Source: Unio delphinus (Eukaryota; Mollusca; Bivalvia; Unionida; Unionidae). Taken from it: DNA of 64,000 nt. Shown in pieces: positions 11,295-23,268 of this stretch; position 1 is the stretch's first letter, and every line of letters starts with the position of its first letter. Made by a program: the position numbers and the translations under genes. The notes under the pieces are model-generated. The model was given only the letters and a program-made list of their open reading frames with translations. It had not been told where the DNA came from and did no database searches. The stretch spans positions 10,378,001 to 10,442,000 of the forward strand of contig JAQISU010000094.1 of NCBI GenBank assembly GCA_029339505.1, written 5' to 3'.

Positions 11295-12420
11295 ACAACA
11301 ACCACCCAAATTTGTTCAGATTTGACAGAAAAGAACCTAGCAGAAAGACATTTAAAGTTTGTGCAAATAATGCTGATTTTAAATTTGTATTTGATAGAGT
11401 TTAGTTTTAAGAAAAAATCAGAACCCAATATGATTATATCCTGAAATACACAGTACTTCCAAATTTAACTACCTTAATTCAAATACATTGTACTTGGATC
11501 ATCCACTTTTCCTGATGCTAACCCTGACATGTTATATTGATAACAAAAATAAATTTTTTAAAAGCTCTTTAAGGTGAGATTACTGATCACAAAATATTAC
11601 ATTTGCCTGAGTTTGATGGTATTAGAGATAAGGAATACTAACTTGTTAAACAATTAAACGGTTCTTACTCTTAAGACTTATTTTTTTGTGCAAACTATGC
11701 AGATGGCAGCTTTTCTCAAAAAAATTAATTTTTCTTTCTTTCTTGCAGTGTGGCTGTATGAATTTAGTTTTTATTCAGAGCAGCTATTTCCTAAGAGACA
11801 AATCATTCATCATGATCAATTGATCTAAACCAATATTTTGATAAAATTGTTTTTACTTTTATACAGTACAACCAAAATTTGACAAGTTTTAATAGGAAAG
11901 TGTATGATGATGTAGACAGTGTTATAATTTAATATTTTTTACTGCACTTGATATGGCACAGCATATATAAAATTTTAATTCATTTGCTTTCCTAATTAGG
12001 TGCAGTGCTTCTGAATTTACTGAAAACAAAAAAAAAATCATCTGTTGATGTGGCAATAGACAACAATCCTGAAAAGAGTGTCTCCATTCATAGACTGCAC
12101 ATGTGTAACCTTCAATGACTTGAGTAGTAACTTTGCAAGACTAAGAAAGTCAAAACGAATTTGGCATGGGAGACATTGTTTAAAACATGGTGTAAAAAGT
12201 TAAAAGAAAAAGGTTTTGATAACTAGTTTCTTTAAAAATTATTGGGACGTGTGAAGTTGTGTATTCCGTTAAAAGCTGAATTTCAAATATATCCGTTGTT
12301 AAGACTTGAGTTATCTCACATCTAGATTCCAGACATCCAACACATCCTGGAAAGAGTAGCTTAATTCAATACATTTATTTATTAGGGGTTAATCTAGCTG
12401 TACAGTCAAAGAATATTAAG
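11295..12420. other. No recognisable gene; 5' flank of the nuclear-receptor copy
   Basis: A+T-rich, no domain. No obvious promoter can be assigned. Confidence 0.4.
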
Positions 12421-12422
12421 AT

Positions 12423-13953
12423 ATGGAAAAACTGTCTCTCAATACAGATCTGAAAGATCATAGTTCACACCGTCTGAGTTCACATGACAGTAGCCCTCAG
12501 GTCGCAGAAATTGATATACAGTCTTGCGAAATATCTGGATCAATTTCGGAAATAGCTTCTGGGTCGCAGCCTGATATAATGGCTTCAAAAGAGCAGAGCC
12601 ACTCTACTTTGAAGCTACCTCCTTGTCGTGTTTGTGGAGGGAAAGCTTCTGGCTTTCACTTTGGTGTCAGCAGCTGTGAAGCCTACAAGGAATGTTTTAG
12701 AAGTTATTTGCAGAACAAGAATGATATCTACAAGTGTACTAAAAATGTACTATGCGCAATCACTAACAAGAGCCGCGGGAATTGTTCAGGATGTAGACTT
12801 CAAAAGTGTTTAAAGGTAGGCATGTCTAAGGATGCCTCAAAGTTGGGTCGCTACACATTGACAAAAAAGACAAAGATCATTTTAGAAGTGAATAAAATGG
12901 ACGTCTAGGGGATTGATCCCAAAAAGGTTTATGTAAAAAATTCTGAAATGTCACGTCCACAAAGCGAACAGCTTATGCAACAGTCTGTCGCATTAAACCA
13001 AACTTGTTCATTAAATCATCTAAACTCAGCAGATGACAGTGCTGATGAAAGTAGCAAGAAATATGACCCTAATCAACTAAGCTTAGCAGACTGCAGTATT
13101 GATAAAAGTATGAAGAATAATATGAATTGTCCAGTGGGACAAGACCTTCTGCAGACTCTAGTGGAAGCCATGGAGGATATTTCACCTTTTGGAGGAGAAA
13201 AGCTGTCACTGGTTGCAATTCAGGAAAACATCAAACAACATTATGAATTATACAAGTTGAAACATAAATTATTTGGTACCTTTAGAAATATTCCACCAGA
13301 AGAGTACTACTCTGTACTAAAAAAAACATAGCTTGGACCTTGATGGCCGCTGGCAGTGTCTGCAAGATTTTAAATAATCTCTTCCAAAAATAATAACAAA
13401 ATATGTTCATTTTGGTAAATTAATACCAGTCTTTACAAACCTTCCAGTAGAAGACCAGTCATCATTACTTAAGACTGGACGATTAGACTTTTTTTACTAT
13501 TCTGTCACATGAAGGTTACATGGAGGAGTATGAAACATTTCTTTTGAGCACAGGCACTGGCTGTCACATGGAAGAGGCTGCAGACAATTTTTTTCCAGAG
13601 AGTATATGATGTCTTATGCTCGCATTGTAGTCAAGTGGCAAAGGATGAAACTCTCTAAAGAAGAGATGGCAATACTACTTGGTGTATCTTTGTTTTTTAC
13701 TGACCGATGTGCTTTGAAGGAGCGAAAGCAAGTGGAAAATATTCAGGTTCAATTGCTTTGTATGCTTCAGGACCTACTAAAAGAAAAATACAAAGAGAAT
13801 GGTCTACAGAGATTGTCTATAATGATTGACATGTTTTGTATTGAGTAGGGACTGTGCTGAACTGTTCTTCAAAGAATACAATGGATTGTGCAAGAACACC
13901 ATGGTTGTTGAGGAGGCTCCAATTGTAATGGATTTTTTTCTTGATGAATGGTA
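12423..13953 (+). pseudogene. Nuclear hormone receptor, intronless broken copy (probable retrocopy)
   Basis: An N-terminal acidic/serine-rich A/B region of about 66 residues is followed by a two-finger nuclear-receptor DNA-binding domain (about 12624-12820). Finger 1 has its first three cysteines, but the fourth is tyrosine (SCEAYKECF where a cysteine and GFF are expected); finger 2 keeps all four cysteines. The GMSKDASKLGR stretch is the usual C-terminal extension. A TAG interrupts the frame at 12906-12908, and the same frame then resumes through a linker and the start of the ligand-binding domain to 13331. Ligand-binding segments continue in other frames (13335-13600, 13606-13848, 13856-13953), the last ending in an AF-2-like helix. 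Finger 1 to AF-2 without introns, with one stop and at least three frameshifts, indicates a processed pseudogene. Subfamily not assignable by eye. Confidence 0.82.
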
Positions 13954-13954
13954 G

Positions 13955-14665
13955 TGCTACGGGATGGTATAGCAACTTATTCAACACCAGATGGGAGACT
14001 TATGTGGTCACTCATTAGCATCACATCTTGTAGAATTATTTTCTTGAATTGAGATGGAAGAAAGAAAAACTGACCCAAATTTTTTAATATTTGTTAACAT
14101 ATCTATGATACATAATTTAAATGAATACAATACTTGCAGCTGTGGCATCATGCATTTGCATTAAATTTGTGTGAACTGAGATTCACATTGTCTTAGTCTG
14201 CTATCTATTGAAATCACAGTCTATTGATTGGGCTTGGCGGCAGAAACTGGTGCTGATCTGACTTCAGATTTAGTTGCCACAATCGCAGTCTTGAAATCTT
14301 GTCATCATTATTGTGCTTTCATAGAACTTCTTTTGATGTCTTGTTGGTTCTAAATGGAAATGGGTTCAGTCTGATGTCCATTTTGCCCACCATGGCAGCT
14401 ATATTGAAAATGTTGTTACTACTCCAAAATTGAAAGTTTTATCGTCATGGAGTTTTACCAGATGACTTTGTATGATGTTCTGTTTTTTCCAAACAAAAAT
14501 GGTGCCAATCTGACATCGATTATGTCAACCTTAGTAGCTAGTTTGAAAATCTTGTTATTGCTGAAGAATATCAGAGAATGTTTCAATACCCAACAGTTAA
14601 AATGAGTAAATGGTCTTATTTTAAAATCCTGGAGAGTCCTTTCAGCCAGTAGAACATCAATCCCT
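13955..14665. other. No recognisable gene
   Basis: May hold 3' untranslated sequence of the copied receptor mRNA; no poly(A) tract marks its end. Short internal similarities (AAAATCTTGTTATT-like) recur but no family was recognised. Confidence 0.35.
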
Positions 14666-14667
14666 CG

Positions 14668-15120
14668 ATGGGACTTTTTTGTTTTCAAATGGAGGGCTAA
14701 TTTTCCCTTGAAGAGACTTTTGTTTTCAAATGGAAGTTTAATTTTCCCATGAAGAGACTTTTGTTTTCAAATGGAAGGTTAATTTTCTCTTGAAGAGACT
14801 TTTGTTTTCAAATGGAAGGTTAATTTTCCCTTGAAGGGACTTTTGTTTTTCAATGGAAGGTTAATTTTCCCTCAAAAGGGACTTTTGTTTTCAAATGGAG
14901 GGTTAATTTTCTCTCAAAGGGACTTTTGTTTTCAAATGGAGGGTTAATTTTCCCTCAAAAGGGACTTTTGTTTTGAAATTGAGTTTTAATTTTCTCTCAA
15001 AGGGACTTTTGTTTTTCAATGGAAGGTTAATTTTCCCCCAAAAGGGACATTTGTTTTCAAATGGAGGGTTTATTTTCTCTCAAAGGGACTTTTGTTTTCA
15101 AATGGAGGGTTATAATTTCC
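14668..15120. repeat. Minisatellite, about 41-43-bp unit, about 11 copies
   Basis: Unit centred on GGGACTTTTGTTTTCAAATG followed by GAGGGTTAATTTTCCCTCAAA. Copies differ at a few positions and vary in length by one to three bases. No coding frame is kept. Confidence 0.9.
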
Positions 15121-15364
15121 TAACTGTTCAGTTCTAGAATACACCCTGGTGTTGTCACAGGTAGTGAAAGTAATTATATGCTTTAGTTAAGGGAGTGTAA
15201 TCCGTTGGATATGTTTGGGTTCTGCCATGGCAACATATAAAGTCATTTGGACTTCTCAGTAGTGTAAAGGTAAATCTTCACATGGGTAGATGTAATGAAA
15301 CATTGTACTAATGTATCCACATGTTTGGCTAAAGACAAATTTAGTGACAATATTTAATGATGTT

Positions 15365-15620
15365 TATTGTTGTGGATTTAATGCTATTTCTCAGTGCAAG
15401 TTAAGCAATACAATGTACATATCATTCAGTGTAAGTTACTAGTGGAGCAAGAAGCTGGGGTAATACCTAAAAGAACCACTGATTAATAGGAAACTACTGG
15501 CAGGTTTCTCACATACCCACATTGGCCAAGCCTGAGACTTGAACCCATGCAGACAGAGGTGAGATGGCAATGATAAGTAGAGTTGAACACATTAGACTAT
15601 TTGGCCACTCAGGGCCCCAT
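15365..15620 (-). mobile_element. SINE family 1, degraded copy
   Basis: Reverse-strand match: head remnant ending near 15617 (GGGGCCCTGAGTGGCC), body with AAACTACTGGCAGG, and a tail at TTGTTGTGG near 15366. Diverged and carrying small deletions. Confidence 0.7.
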
Positions 15621-15774
15621 ATTTAATGCAGAGCATGATATAGTCTTATAATTGGTGTAGTACTAATTTAAAAGCAGGATGTGCCATCTTTCTCAGTGTT
15701 TTTATATTTATTTATAGAATATTTTAACCAAATTAATCAAACATTTTTTGAGATCCAAATGGAAATCATTACGG

Positions 15775-17225
15775 CACTTGAGGCAAAATTTGTATTAGAT
15801 GAATAATTTTGACATGTTTTAGTAATTAAGGCAAAATTTGTACTAGATGAATAATTTTGACATGTTTTAGTAATTAAGGCAAAATTTGTACTAGATAAAT
15901 AATCTTTACACGTTTTAGTACCTCAGGCAAAATTTGTACTAGATGAATAATTTGACATGTTTTAGTAATTAAGGCAAAATTTGTACTAGATGAATACTCT
16001 TTACACGTTTTAGTACTTCAGGCAAAATTTGTACTAGATGAATAATCTTGACATGTTTTAGTAATTAAGGCAAAATTTGTACTAGATTAATAATCTTGAT
16101 ATGTTTTAGTACTAAAGGCAAAATTTGTACTAGATTAATAATTTTGACATGTTTTAGTAATTAAGGCAAAATTTGTACTAGATGGATAATTTTGACATGC
16201 TTTAGTAATTAAGGCAAAATTTGTACTAGATTAATAATTTTGACATGTTTTAGTAATTAAGGCAAAATTAGTACTAGATGAATAATTTTGACATGTTTTA
16301 GTAATTAAGGCAAAATTTGTACTAGATTAATAATCTTGAAATGTTTTAGTACTAAAGGCGAAATTTGTACTAGATTAATAATTTTGACATGTTTTAGTAA
16401 TTAAGGCAAAATTTGTACTAGATGGATAATTTTGACATGCTTTAGTAATTAAGGCAAAATTTGTACTAGATTAATAATTTTGACATGTTTAGTAATTAAG
16501 GCAAAATTTGTACTAGATGAATAATCTTGACATGTTTTAGTTATTAAGGCAAAATTTGTACTAGATTGATAATCTTGACATGTTTTATTAATTAAGGCAA
16601 AATTTGTACTAGATGAATAATCTTGACATTTTTTAGTAATTAAGAAAAAATTTGTACTAGATGAATAATCATGACATGTTTTAGTAATTAAGGCAAAATT
16701 TGTACTAGATTAATAATCTTGACATGTTTTAGTAATTAAGGCAAAATTTGTACTAGATGAATAATTTTGACATTTTTAGTAATTAAGGCAAAATTTGTAC
16801 TAGATTGATAATCATGACATTTTTAGTAATTAAGGCAAAATTTGTACTAGATTGATAATCTTGACATGTTTTAGTAATTAAGGCACAATTAGTACTATAT
16901 GAATAATTTTGACATGTTTTAGTAATTAAGACAAAATTTGTCCTAGATGAATAATCATGACATGTTTTAGTTATTAAGACAAAATTTGTACTAGATGAAT
17001 AATTTTGACATGTTTTAGTTATTAAGACAAAATTTGTACTAGATGAATAATTTTGACAAGTTTTAGTTATTAAGTCAAAATTTGTACTAGATTAATAATC
17101 TTGACATGTTTTAGTAAGTAAGGCAAAATTTGTACTAGATGAATAATCATGACATGTTTTAGTAATTAAGGCAAAATTTGTACTAGAAGAATAATCTTGA
17201 CATGTTTTAGTAATTAAGACAAAAT
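15775..17225. repeat. Minisatellite, about 48-bp unit, about 30 copies
   Basis: Unit built from GGCAAAATTTGTACTAGAT, GAATAATNTTGACATG and TTTTAGTAATTAA. Copies are 85-100% alike by eye; some neighbours share the same variant (for example ACTCTTTACACG near 15990), suggesting local duplication of multi-unit blocks. Not a CRISPR: there are no unique spacers. Confidence 0.95.
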
Positions 17226-17499
17226 CAATCTTTCGTGCTTCACTGCCTTTGGTTACATTTTATATTAGCTTGTTTCTCCACATTTGAATTTTACCTAGAT
17301 TAATGATATTGTCTCTGTAAAAGCAATACCGTTAACAAATCAAGGGTTATATGTGAATCTTCAACTTCTTGATTTCTTAATATCCTAACCTTTGTCAGTC
17401 TTTATATAATTTTTATAAGGGACCATATTCTAGAAGGGTACAAAATGCACATAGATTTATTCTCTCTGTGTCTGCTTGACCCAGAGGTGGGTATGTAAC

Positions 17500-17985
17500 A
17501 AAGTGTTCCTCAGCAAACCTACTTTTACCCAATCAGAATGAAAGGACAAGTGGTTTTTTTCAGCACACATACTTTTACTCAGTCAGAATGAGAAGACAAG
17601 TGTTTTTTTTTCAGCACACTTACTTTTACTCAGTCAGAATGAGAAGACAAGTGTTTTATTCTCAGCACACCTACTTTAACTCAGAATGAGAAGACAAGTG
17701 TTTTTTTTCTCAGCACACCTACTTTTACTCAGAATGAGAAGACGTGTTTTTTTTCTCAGCACACCTACTTTTACTCAGTCAAAATGATAGACAAGTGTTT
17801 TTTTTTCTCAGCACACCTACTTTTACTCAGAATGAGAAGACAATTTTTTTCATCAGCAGACCTACTTTAACTCAGTTAGAATGAGAAGAGTAGCGTTTTT
17901 TTCTCAGCACACCTACTTTTACTCAGAATGAGAAGACAAGTTTTTTTCTCAGTCAGAATGAAAAGACAAGTGGTTTTCATCAACT
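17500..17985. repeat. Minisatellite, about 50-60-bp unit, about 8 copies
   Basis: Unit contains CAGCACACCTACTTTTACTC, AGAATGAGAAGACAAGTG and a T run of variable length. Length variation is mostly in the T run and in loss of the AGTC block. Confidence 0.9.
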
Positions 17986-18412
17986 TAGCAGTCATATCTA
18001 GAATTATGAAGCCTCGAGGGGAGTGCATCTTGATGAGTAATATATACCATCACAAAATTGGTCACTGTGATTCCTGTTGAACACTTAACTTGGGTTTCAT
18101 CACAAACAATGTTAGGCCAGATTGATCAAACTAGATTCCATCTTTTTAGTACTAAACCCTTACCTCCAAAAGTTACTGTAACTTAAATTTCACACATTAT
18201 TGACATAGGGTAAGATATTGTTCTTAGTTTCATCACTCTGTGGGTTTATTAGGCATCCTGTTCTATCTTGAATCATGAATTTAGGTGAGGGGATGCATCT
18301 TGATTGGGTAAGTTTGGATTTTAATATTCATTTCTCGGCCATTATTCATATTAGAACCAAGAAATTGATGATTATATATCTATATTACTTCCATAACTTA
18401 ATAACTGAAGAG

Positions 18413-18655
18413 GGACACCGAGTGGCCAAGTGGTCTAAAGCGCTATCCGTTACGGATAACTGCCATCTCACCACTTGCCGGATGGATTCGAGTCTCCAAT
18501 TCAGCCAATGTGGGTATGTGAGAAAGTTTGCCAGTAGCTTCTCGTGGGTCAGTGGTTCTTTCCGTGGGTTTTCCTCAGCTTTTTCCTCCACCAATAATAC
18601 TGTCCGCCATGTATAGCCTATCGTGTGCTGAAAATGGCGGTAATCCACAAAGCAA
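18413..18655 (+). mobile_element. SINE family 1 copy
   Basis: Box A (GGCCAAGTGGTCTAAAGCG) near 18423, conserved body, short tail. AACTGAA occurs on both sides (about 18403 and 18657), a possible 7-bp target duplication. Confidence 0.82.
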
Positions 18656-18983
18656 CAACTGAATGAATCACTGTCTTTATGCATCTGAGAATATTGTTTG
18701 TGATCAGTGCATTTGGAAGGAGAAGTTGATTTGAGTGGCATACTCTCTGTTAATGGTATACAATACATTGGTTAACTCATGGGAATGATTATATGAGTTA
18801 CACGAGTGGTCTACATACTTATTACTGCCACAGGAGTCTGACGTTTTATCAGTAAATACTACATGCTCTGTTGTGGATAATAGGATAATAATTAATGCAT
18901 GAATTGGCCTTTACCACTGACTATCATTTCAAGGTTGCTCAAAGCCTGCAAGTTTCACCAAGTAAAAAATGTCTTCTGGAGGG

Positions 18984-19230
18984 GTGTTGTTGTTGTTGCT
19001 GTAGGGTTTAATGCCAATTTTCAGAACATGATATGGCGGCCAGTATTAATGGTGGAGGAAAAAGCCGTGAAAACCACCGGAAAGAACAACAGGCCCACGA
19101 GAAACTACTGGCAAGCTTTCTCACATATCCACATTCTCCGAATCAGAGACTCGAACCAATAATGAGAGAGGTGAGATGGCAATGATCCGTAATGGAGAGC
19201 ACTTTAGACCACATGGCCTTCTAGGTGGTG
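18984..19230 (-). mobile_element. SINE family 1 copy
   Basis: Reverse-strand copy: tail seen as TTGTTGTTGTTGCTGTAGG at about 18987, body, then the head remnant ending near 19225. The box A region is decayed. Confidence 0.8.
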
Positions 19231-19234
19231 ACCA

Positions 19235-20790
19235 TGATAATAACTTCTTAAGCAAATTTGAAGAACAATGATTTTTGGTTTTTGTCTTGTTTGGTCTGTC
19301 ATAGTAGGTAAGTATATTGGTAGGTTATATAGTATTCAGCATGATACTGGCTATATAATGCCAATAAAAGAGAAAATCTTAAATTGCAATGTAAAGATTT
19401 ATCAAATGGTACCAACATTCATTCTGAACTTCTCTTAGCATGTTAATGTTTTCAGTGGCTGCATGTAGATATGAGTGGTGTAATCATTACACCATGGTAA
19501 AGTAATAGCTTTACTTTTACTCATCAAGACACATCTGTACTGTACATTGTATCAACTTAAATGGCTTTTACTACAATTAATGTTCCATGACCTATTAAAC
19601 AAGTGCAAATCAATAAATATAATTTTAGCGGATTTTCCATTCTTTTAAAAAGTTTTATAAGTTTGATTATATGCAAATATATTTATCTATTGTATGAAGT
19701 AAGACATGTTTTCTTTAAATTTCCAAACTATATAATTATGTGACAATTTTATCAGATATACATGAATTTAAATATAAGGGTTGAAGCATAAAATTTAATG
19801 GTTAGTGAACTCAGAATATTCAAATTGATTAGAACTTCAAGTTAAAAAGAAGAAAAATAACGGTTGTATTTTTTTGTAAGACGGTAACTGTTGGTTCAAC
19901 AACCCTTCTCTCTTGAAGACCAGTGTTATGTGCAAAACAAACTTATTGAGACTAGTCAGCCTAGAGCTAAGCTTTGATGTTAAAAAATATACTGTCTAGA
20001 ATGTAAATTACAGAAATGCATGATTGTTTTTGTGTGTGTGGAAGTCTTTTACTTGAGATATAATATTCCAGGGTCAAATTGTGAAACAGTTGGGACATTT
20101 TTCTTAAAAGATATCTTTAAATAAAAATAAATATGTATTTTTAATTTTATCTACGCAATAAGTTGTGTTCAGCTGCAAAACAGCATATAACCTGATCTAC
20201 CATCACATAATGTATTGGCATATCAGGGTCTATATTTGTTAGTTCTACTGATTACTCCCAACTGCTGGAACTCAGATTATATAACAGCCGCTTTAGGACA
20301 ATGCAGTTTGCAGTGTGATCAATACTTGTTCAACTCGGAATCTAACATGAAAAATGATGAAAGTCATTGTTTATTTATACAGCACAGAAAATTAGTAAAG
20401 AATGTATACAGATTAGTTACCAGCTGGAGCAGCCTTGCCATTTCTACCAAGTCAGAAGAACCCCCCCCCCCAAAAAAAAAAAAACAACAAAAAAACAACA
20501 AAACAAAACAATTCTTATTATCTTACTTAGTCTTTCCTGAATGTATATTAAATAACAAACAGATCAATTAAACTTTTAAAGGTAAGCAGTATACTGACAA
20601 CTGAATAAAGCATCTTTTTTATCAGTTCTTTAGTTTTTATGTTTATACGGATACATTTTTAGTACATGATCCTGCCACATGATTTCATGAATAAAATTCA
20701 AAATGGCTGCCACAGCAAGACAGCTATGAATTTTATCACAGACAATACCAGAGTTTCAAGACCATTAATAATGATTACCATCGTAATTAA
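19235..20790. other. No recognisable gene
   Basis: A+T-rich. A C-run next to an A-rich tract occurs at 20461-20510. No domain seen. Confidence 0.45.
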
Positions 20791-20794
20791 AATA

Positions 20795-20837
20795 TTGTTA
20801 AATATATAACTGCATAATAGGCATATACTGTAATATC
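20795..20837 (+). repeat. 43-bp direct repeat, left copy
   Basis: Matches 23226-23268 with a single mismatch; the core reads ATAACTGCATAATAGGCATA. The pair brackets the LINE remnant between them. Confidence 0.9.
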
Positions 20838-20899
20838 ATTGATGTTCTTTTGTCGATTTGATGAGGATCTCTCTAGTCATTTGAGGTTTGGAAGGACTG

Positions 20900-23165
20900 G
20901 TTCTTTTCCGTGAGTGCGCATGTGGCTAATGAAGCCAACCCTTGCATGGAATGTTCACTTGGATAAGTGACAGGGGATAAGTGGGACATCTCCAGGCTTG
21001 CCTCTTCAGCTCTGCAGCTGCTGTCCTGCTAGATTTGCACAATTCGAAGCCATTGTGCATGAAGGAGTGCCAAGTGACTTGTTCGCTTGCTGTTTGCTCC
21101 CTGGAGTCCGGGTTTATATTGAATGCTTTCAATGCAGCTTTCAGATTGTATTTGAAGTATTTTTTCTGACCTCTGTGTGATTACTGTCCTTGATGTAGCT
21201 TGCCATAGAAAAATCTCTTAGGCAGCTGGTGTTCTGTCATGCTTACAGCATGTCCCGCCCAGTACAGCTGGTACTGCATCAGGATGGTGTGGATGCTCGA
21301 GAGATCTGCTTGGGTCAGTACCTCAGTGTCTGGAACCTTTCCCTTCCACATAATGATGATGTCCACATTTCACATGCGTAAAGTAGTGTGGGTAGCACAA
21401 ATGCCCTGTAAACTTTAGTTTGGTCTGGATACTGATGCCTTTTCTATTCCAAACGTTGGAATACAATATGATCTTGACATTTCTCTTGTAGCTGCCTTGC
21501 AGAAAACACCATGTCGATGGTCCCACATTCTTCTCGGAATCCACAATAGTTTTCTGGCATTAGTTCCTGGTCAAGGTGTGTAGTGAGCTTGTTTAGTAGG
21601 ATTCAAGCGAGGTTCTATTTGTGCTTATACAGATGGATTATGGAAGAATCTTTGAGTTCCTGTATGATCATCTGTTGCTGCCACATAAGTAAAAACAGCT
21701 GGGGAGCCTTTCTATCAGGGCTATGCCCCCTACTTGTAGACTTCAGCTGACATGGAGTCTGAACCATGGGCTTTGCCACTGTAGAGCAGGTATATCACTT
21801 TCTGTCTCGAGCGTGGTTGGAGGGTAATCCATTGCTTCGTTGATGGATGATTGGGGGAGATGACTGATGGCTTAATCATTGATGGATGAATGAAGAGCGA
21901 TTCAGGACGCTGTCAAAGTGTTCAGCCATCGTTGAAAACTTTTTGATGAGAAGGGGAGATGATCCACAGGAGGTAGGTCCATCCATCCACCAAGTTCATT
22001 GTAGAATTTATTAACGTCATGCTGGTGTGCGTAGCTCTGGATCTCATCAGCTTTGTTGCTCAGTCATGTTTCTCGCATCTGACGAAGATTCTGCTGTACA
22101 GTTCTGCATATATTGCTGTACTCATCTTTCCTAGAGGTGGACTTAGAGTTGTTGTGGTAGGTTTGAAGGAGGCTGTGTTTCTCATCCAGCAACTGCTTGA
22201 TCTCGTTGCAGTTCTCATCCAACCAATATTTATGCTTTCTGGTTGAAGTTCCTAGGATTTATGAAGCTGTGCTCTAGACTGCTCTCTAAATGCTGCCCAG
22301 TGGGTCACCACATTCTGATTGTCGAGGTTTTTTAAAAATATTATTTCAGACGTTCGTCCAGGGCATCCACGAGAGTGTTTGGTATTGGTGGATTTCGTTT
22401 TGGTGGTGTTTATTCGTTCATGAACGTTCTTTCCCTGTGGGCGTCTTTTGGGCTGAATGCAGATGTTGAGCTTGGTGATGATATGTAGGACTTTGTCATA
22501 CGCACATCCTTTTATTACCTCCTGACAATGACGTAGTCGATGAGGTGCTAGTCCTTATAGCAATGGTGCGTCCATGACGTCTGGTTATGGGTAGGGAGGC
22601 AGAAAACTGTATTGGTGATCAGCAGTTCATGCTCGACGCAAGTCTGTAGCAAAAGGATACCGTTGCTATTACAGTGACCCACTCTATGCTTTCCTTGCAC
22701 TCAATCTCCGATGACGTGATAACAGTTTCCTCTGCATTGAAATCGCCAAGAATGACGAGGTTATCTGCCATTGAAATGTCAGCAATCACGAAGTGAAAAT
22801 CCTCGTAGAAATTGACCTTCACTTCATCCAATTTCCCTATGGTTGGAACACAGAAACTGATGATGGTAAGGTGCTTTCTTCCAGACAAGAGGGGAAATTT
22901 CAGGGTCATGGGTCTGTCGTTTACTCTCTTGGGAGGTACAGCCAATTTGCCAATCAGTGCTGTCTTCAATACGAAGCCGACACCAGCCTCACGGCACCCT
23001 TTACGTCATCGGCCGCTCAAAAAGAAAGTGTATCCGGTGTCCCTTTCACAAAGTTCACCTTCTCCCGTAAGCCGGGTCCTGCTTAAGGCAGCAATGTCTA
23101 CGTTGTATCTGGCGAGTTCCTTTCCTATTAGACCGGTTCTCCCCTGGGGTCTTTAACATCGGGAT
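20900..23165 (-). mobile_element. Non-LTR retrotransposon remnant (APE-type endonuclease / RT ORF), RT core deleted
   Basis: Reading leftwards from about 23165: start of an exonuclease-endonuclease-phosphatase fold (fragments with GYTFF and EAGVGF), then the 22619-22969 frame with VILGDFNAE (the conserved GDFNA of the APE endonuclease), a basic linker (about 22250-22000), and a post-RT region including the 21323-21544, 21181-21366 (QLYWAGH) and 20926-21132 frames. The central reverse-transcriptase palm, with its YADD box, is missing: the linker joins the thumb region near 21550. Several frameshifts and stops. This LINE type is often mis-annotated in animals as craniofacial development protein 2-like. 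The 5' part of a related copy lies at 47.9-49.05 kb. Dead element. Confidence 0.82.
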
Positions 23166-23225
23166 AGGTTTCAACACCATACAAAATATTTACCTATCAT
23201 AATAAAAGACTTCCATAATCAAACT

Positions 23226-23268
23226 ATTGTTACATATATAACTGCATAATAGGCATATACTGTAATAT
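23226..23268 (+). repeat. 43-bp direct repeat, right copy
   Basis: Partner of 20795-20837, one mismatch over 43 bp. Unusually long for a target-site duplication. Confidence 0.9.

Noticed and set aside
3738..17985. Tandem arrays considered as CRISPR-like
   Set aside because: Units abut with no unique spacers, and the locus is eukaryotic; these are minisatellites.
22019..23156. Plus-strand frames of 75-114 codons
   Set aside because: Antisense shadows of the endonuclease ORF on the minus strand.
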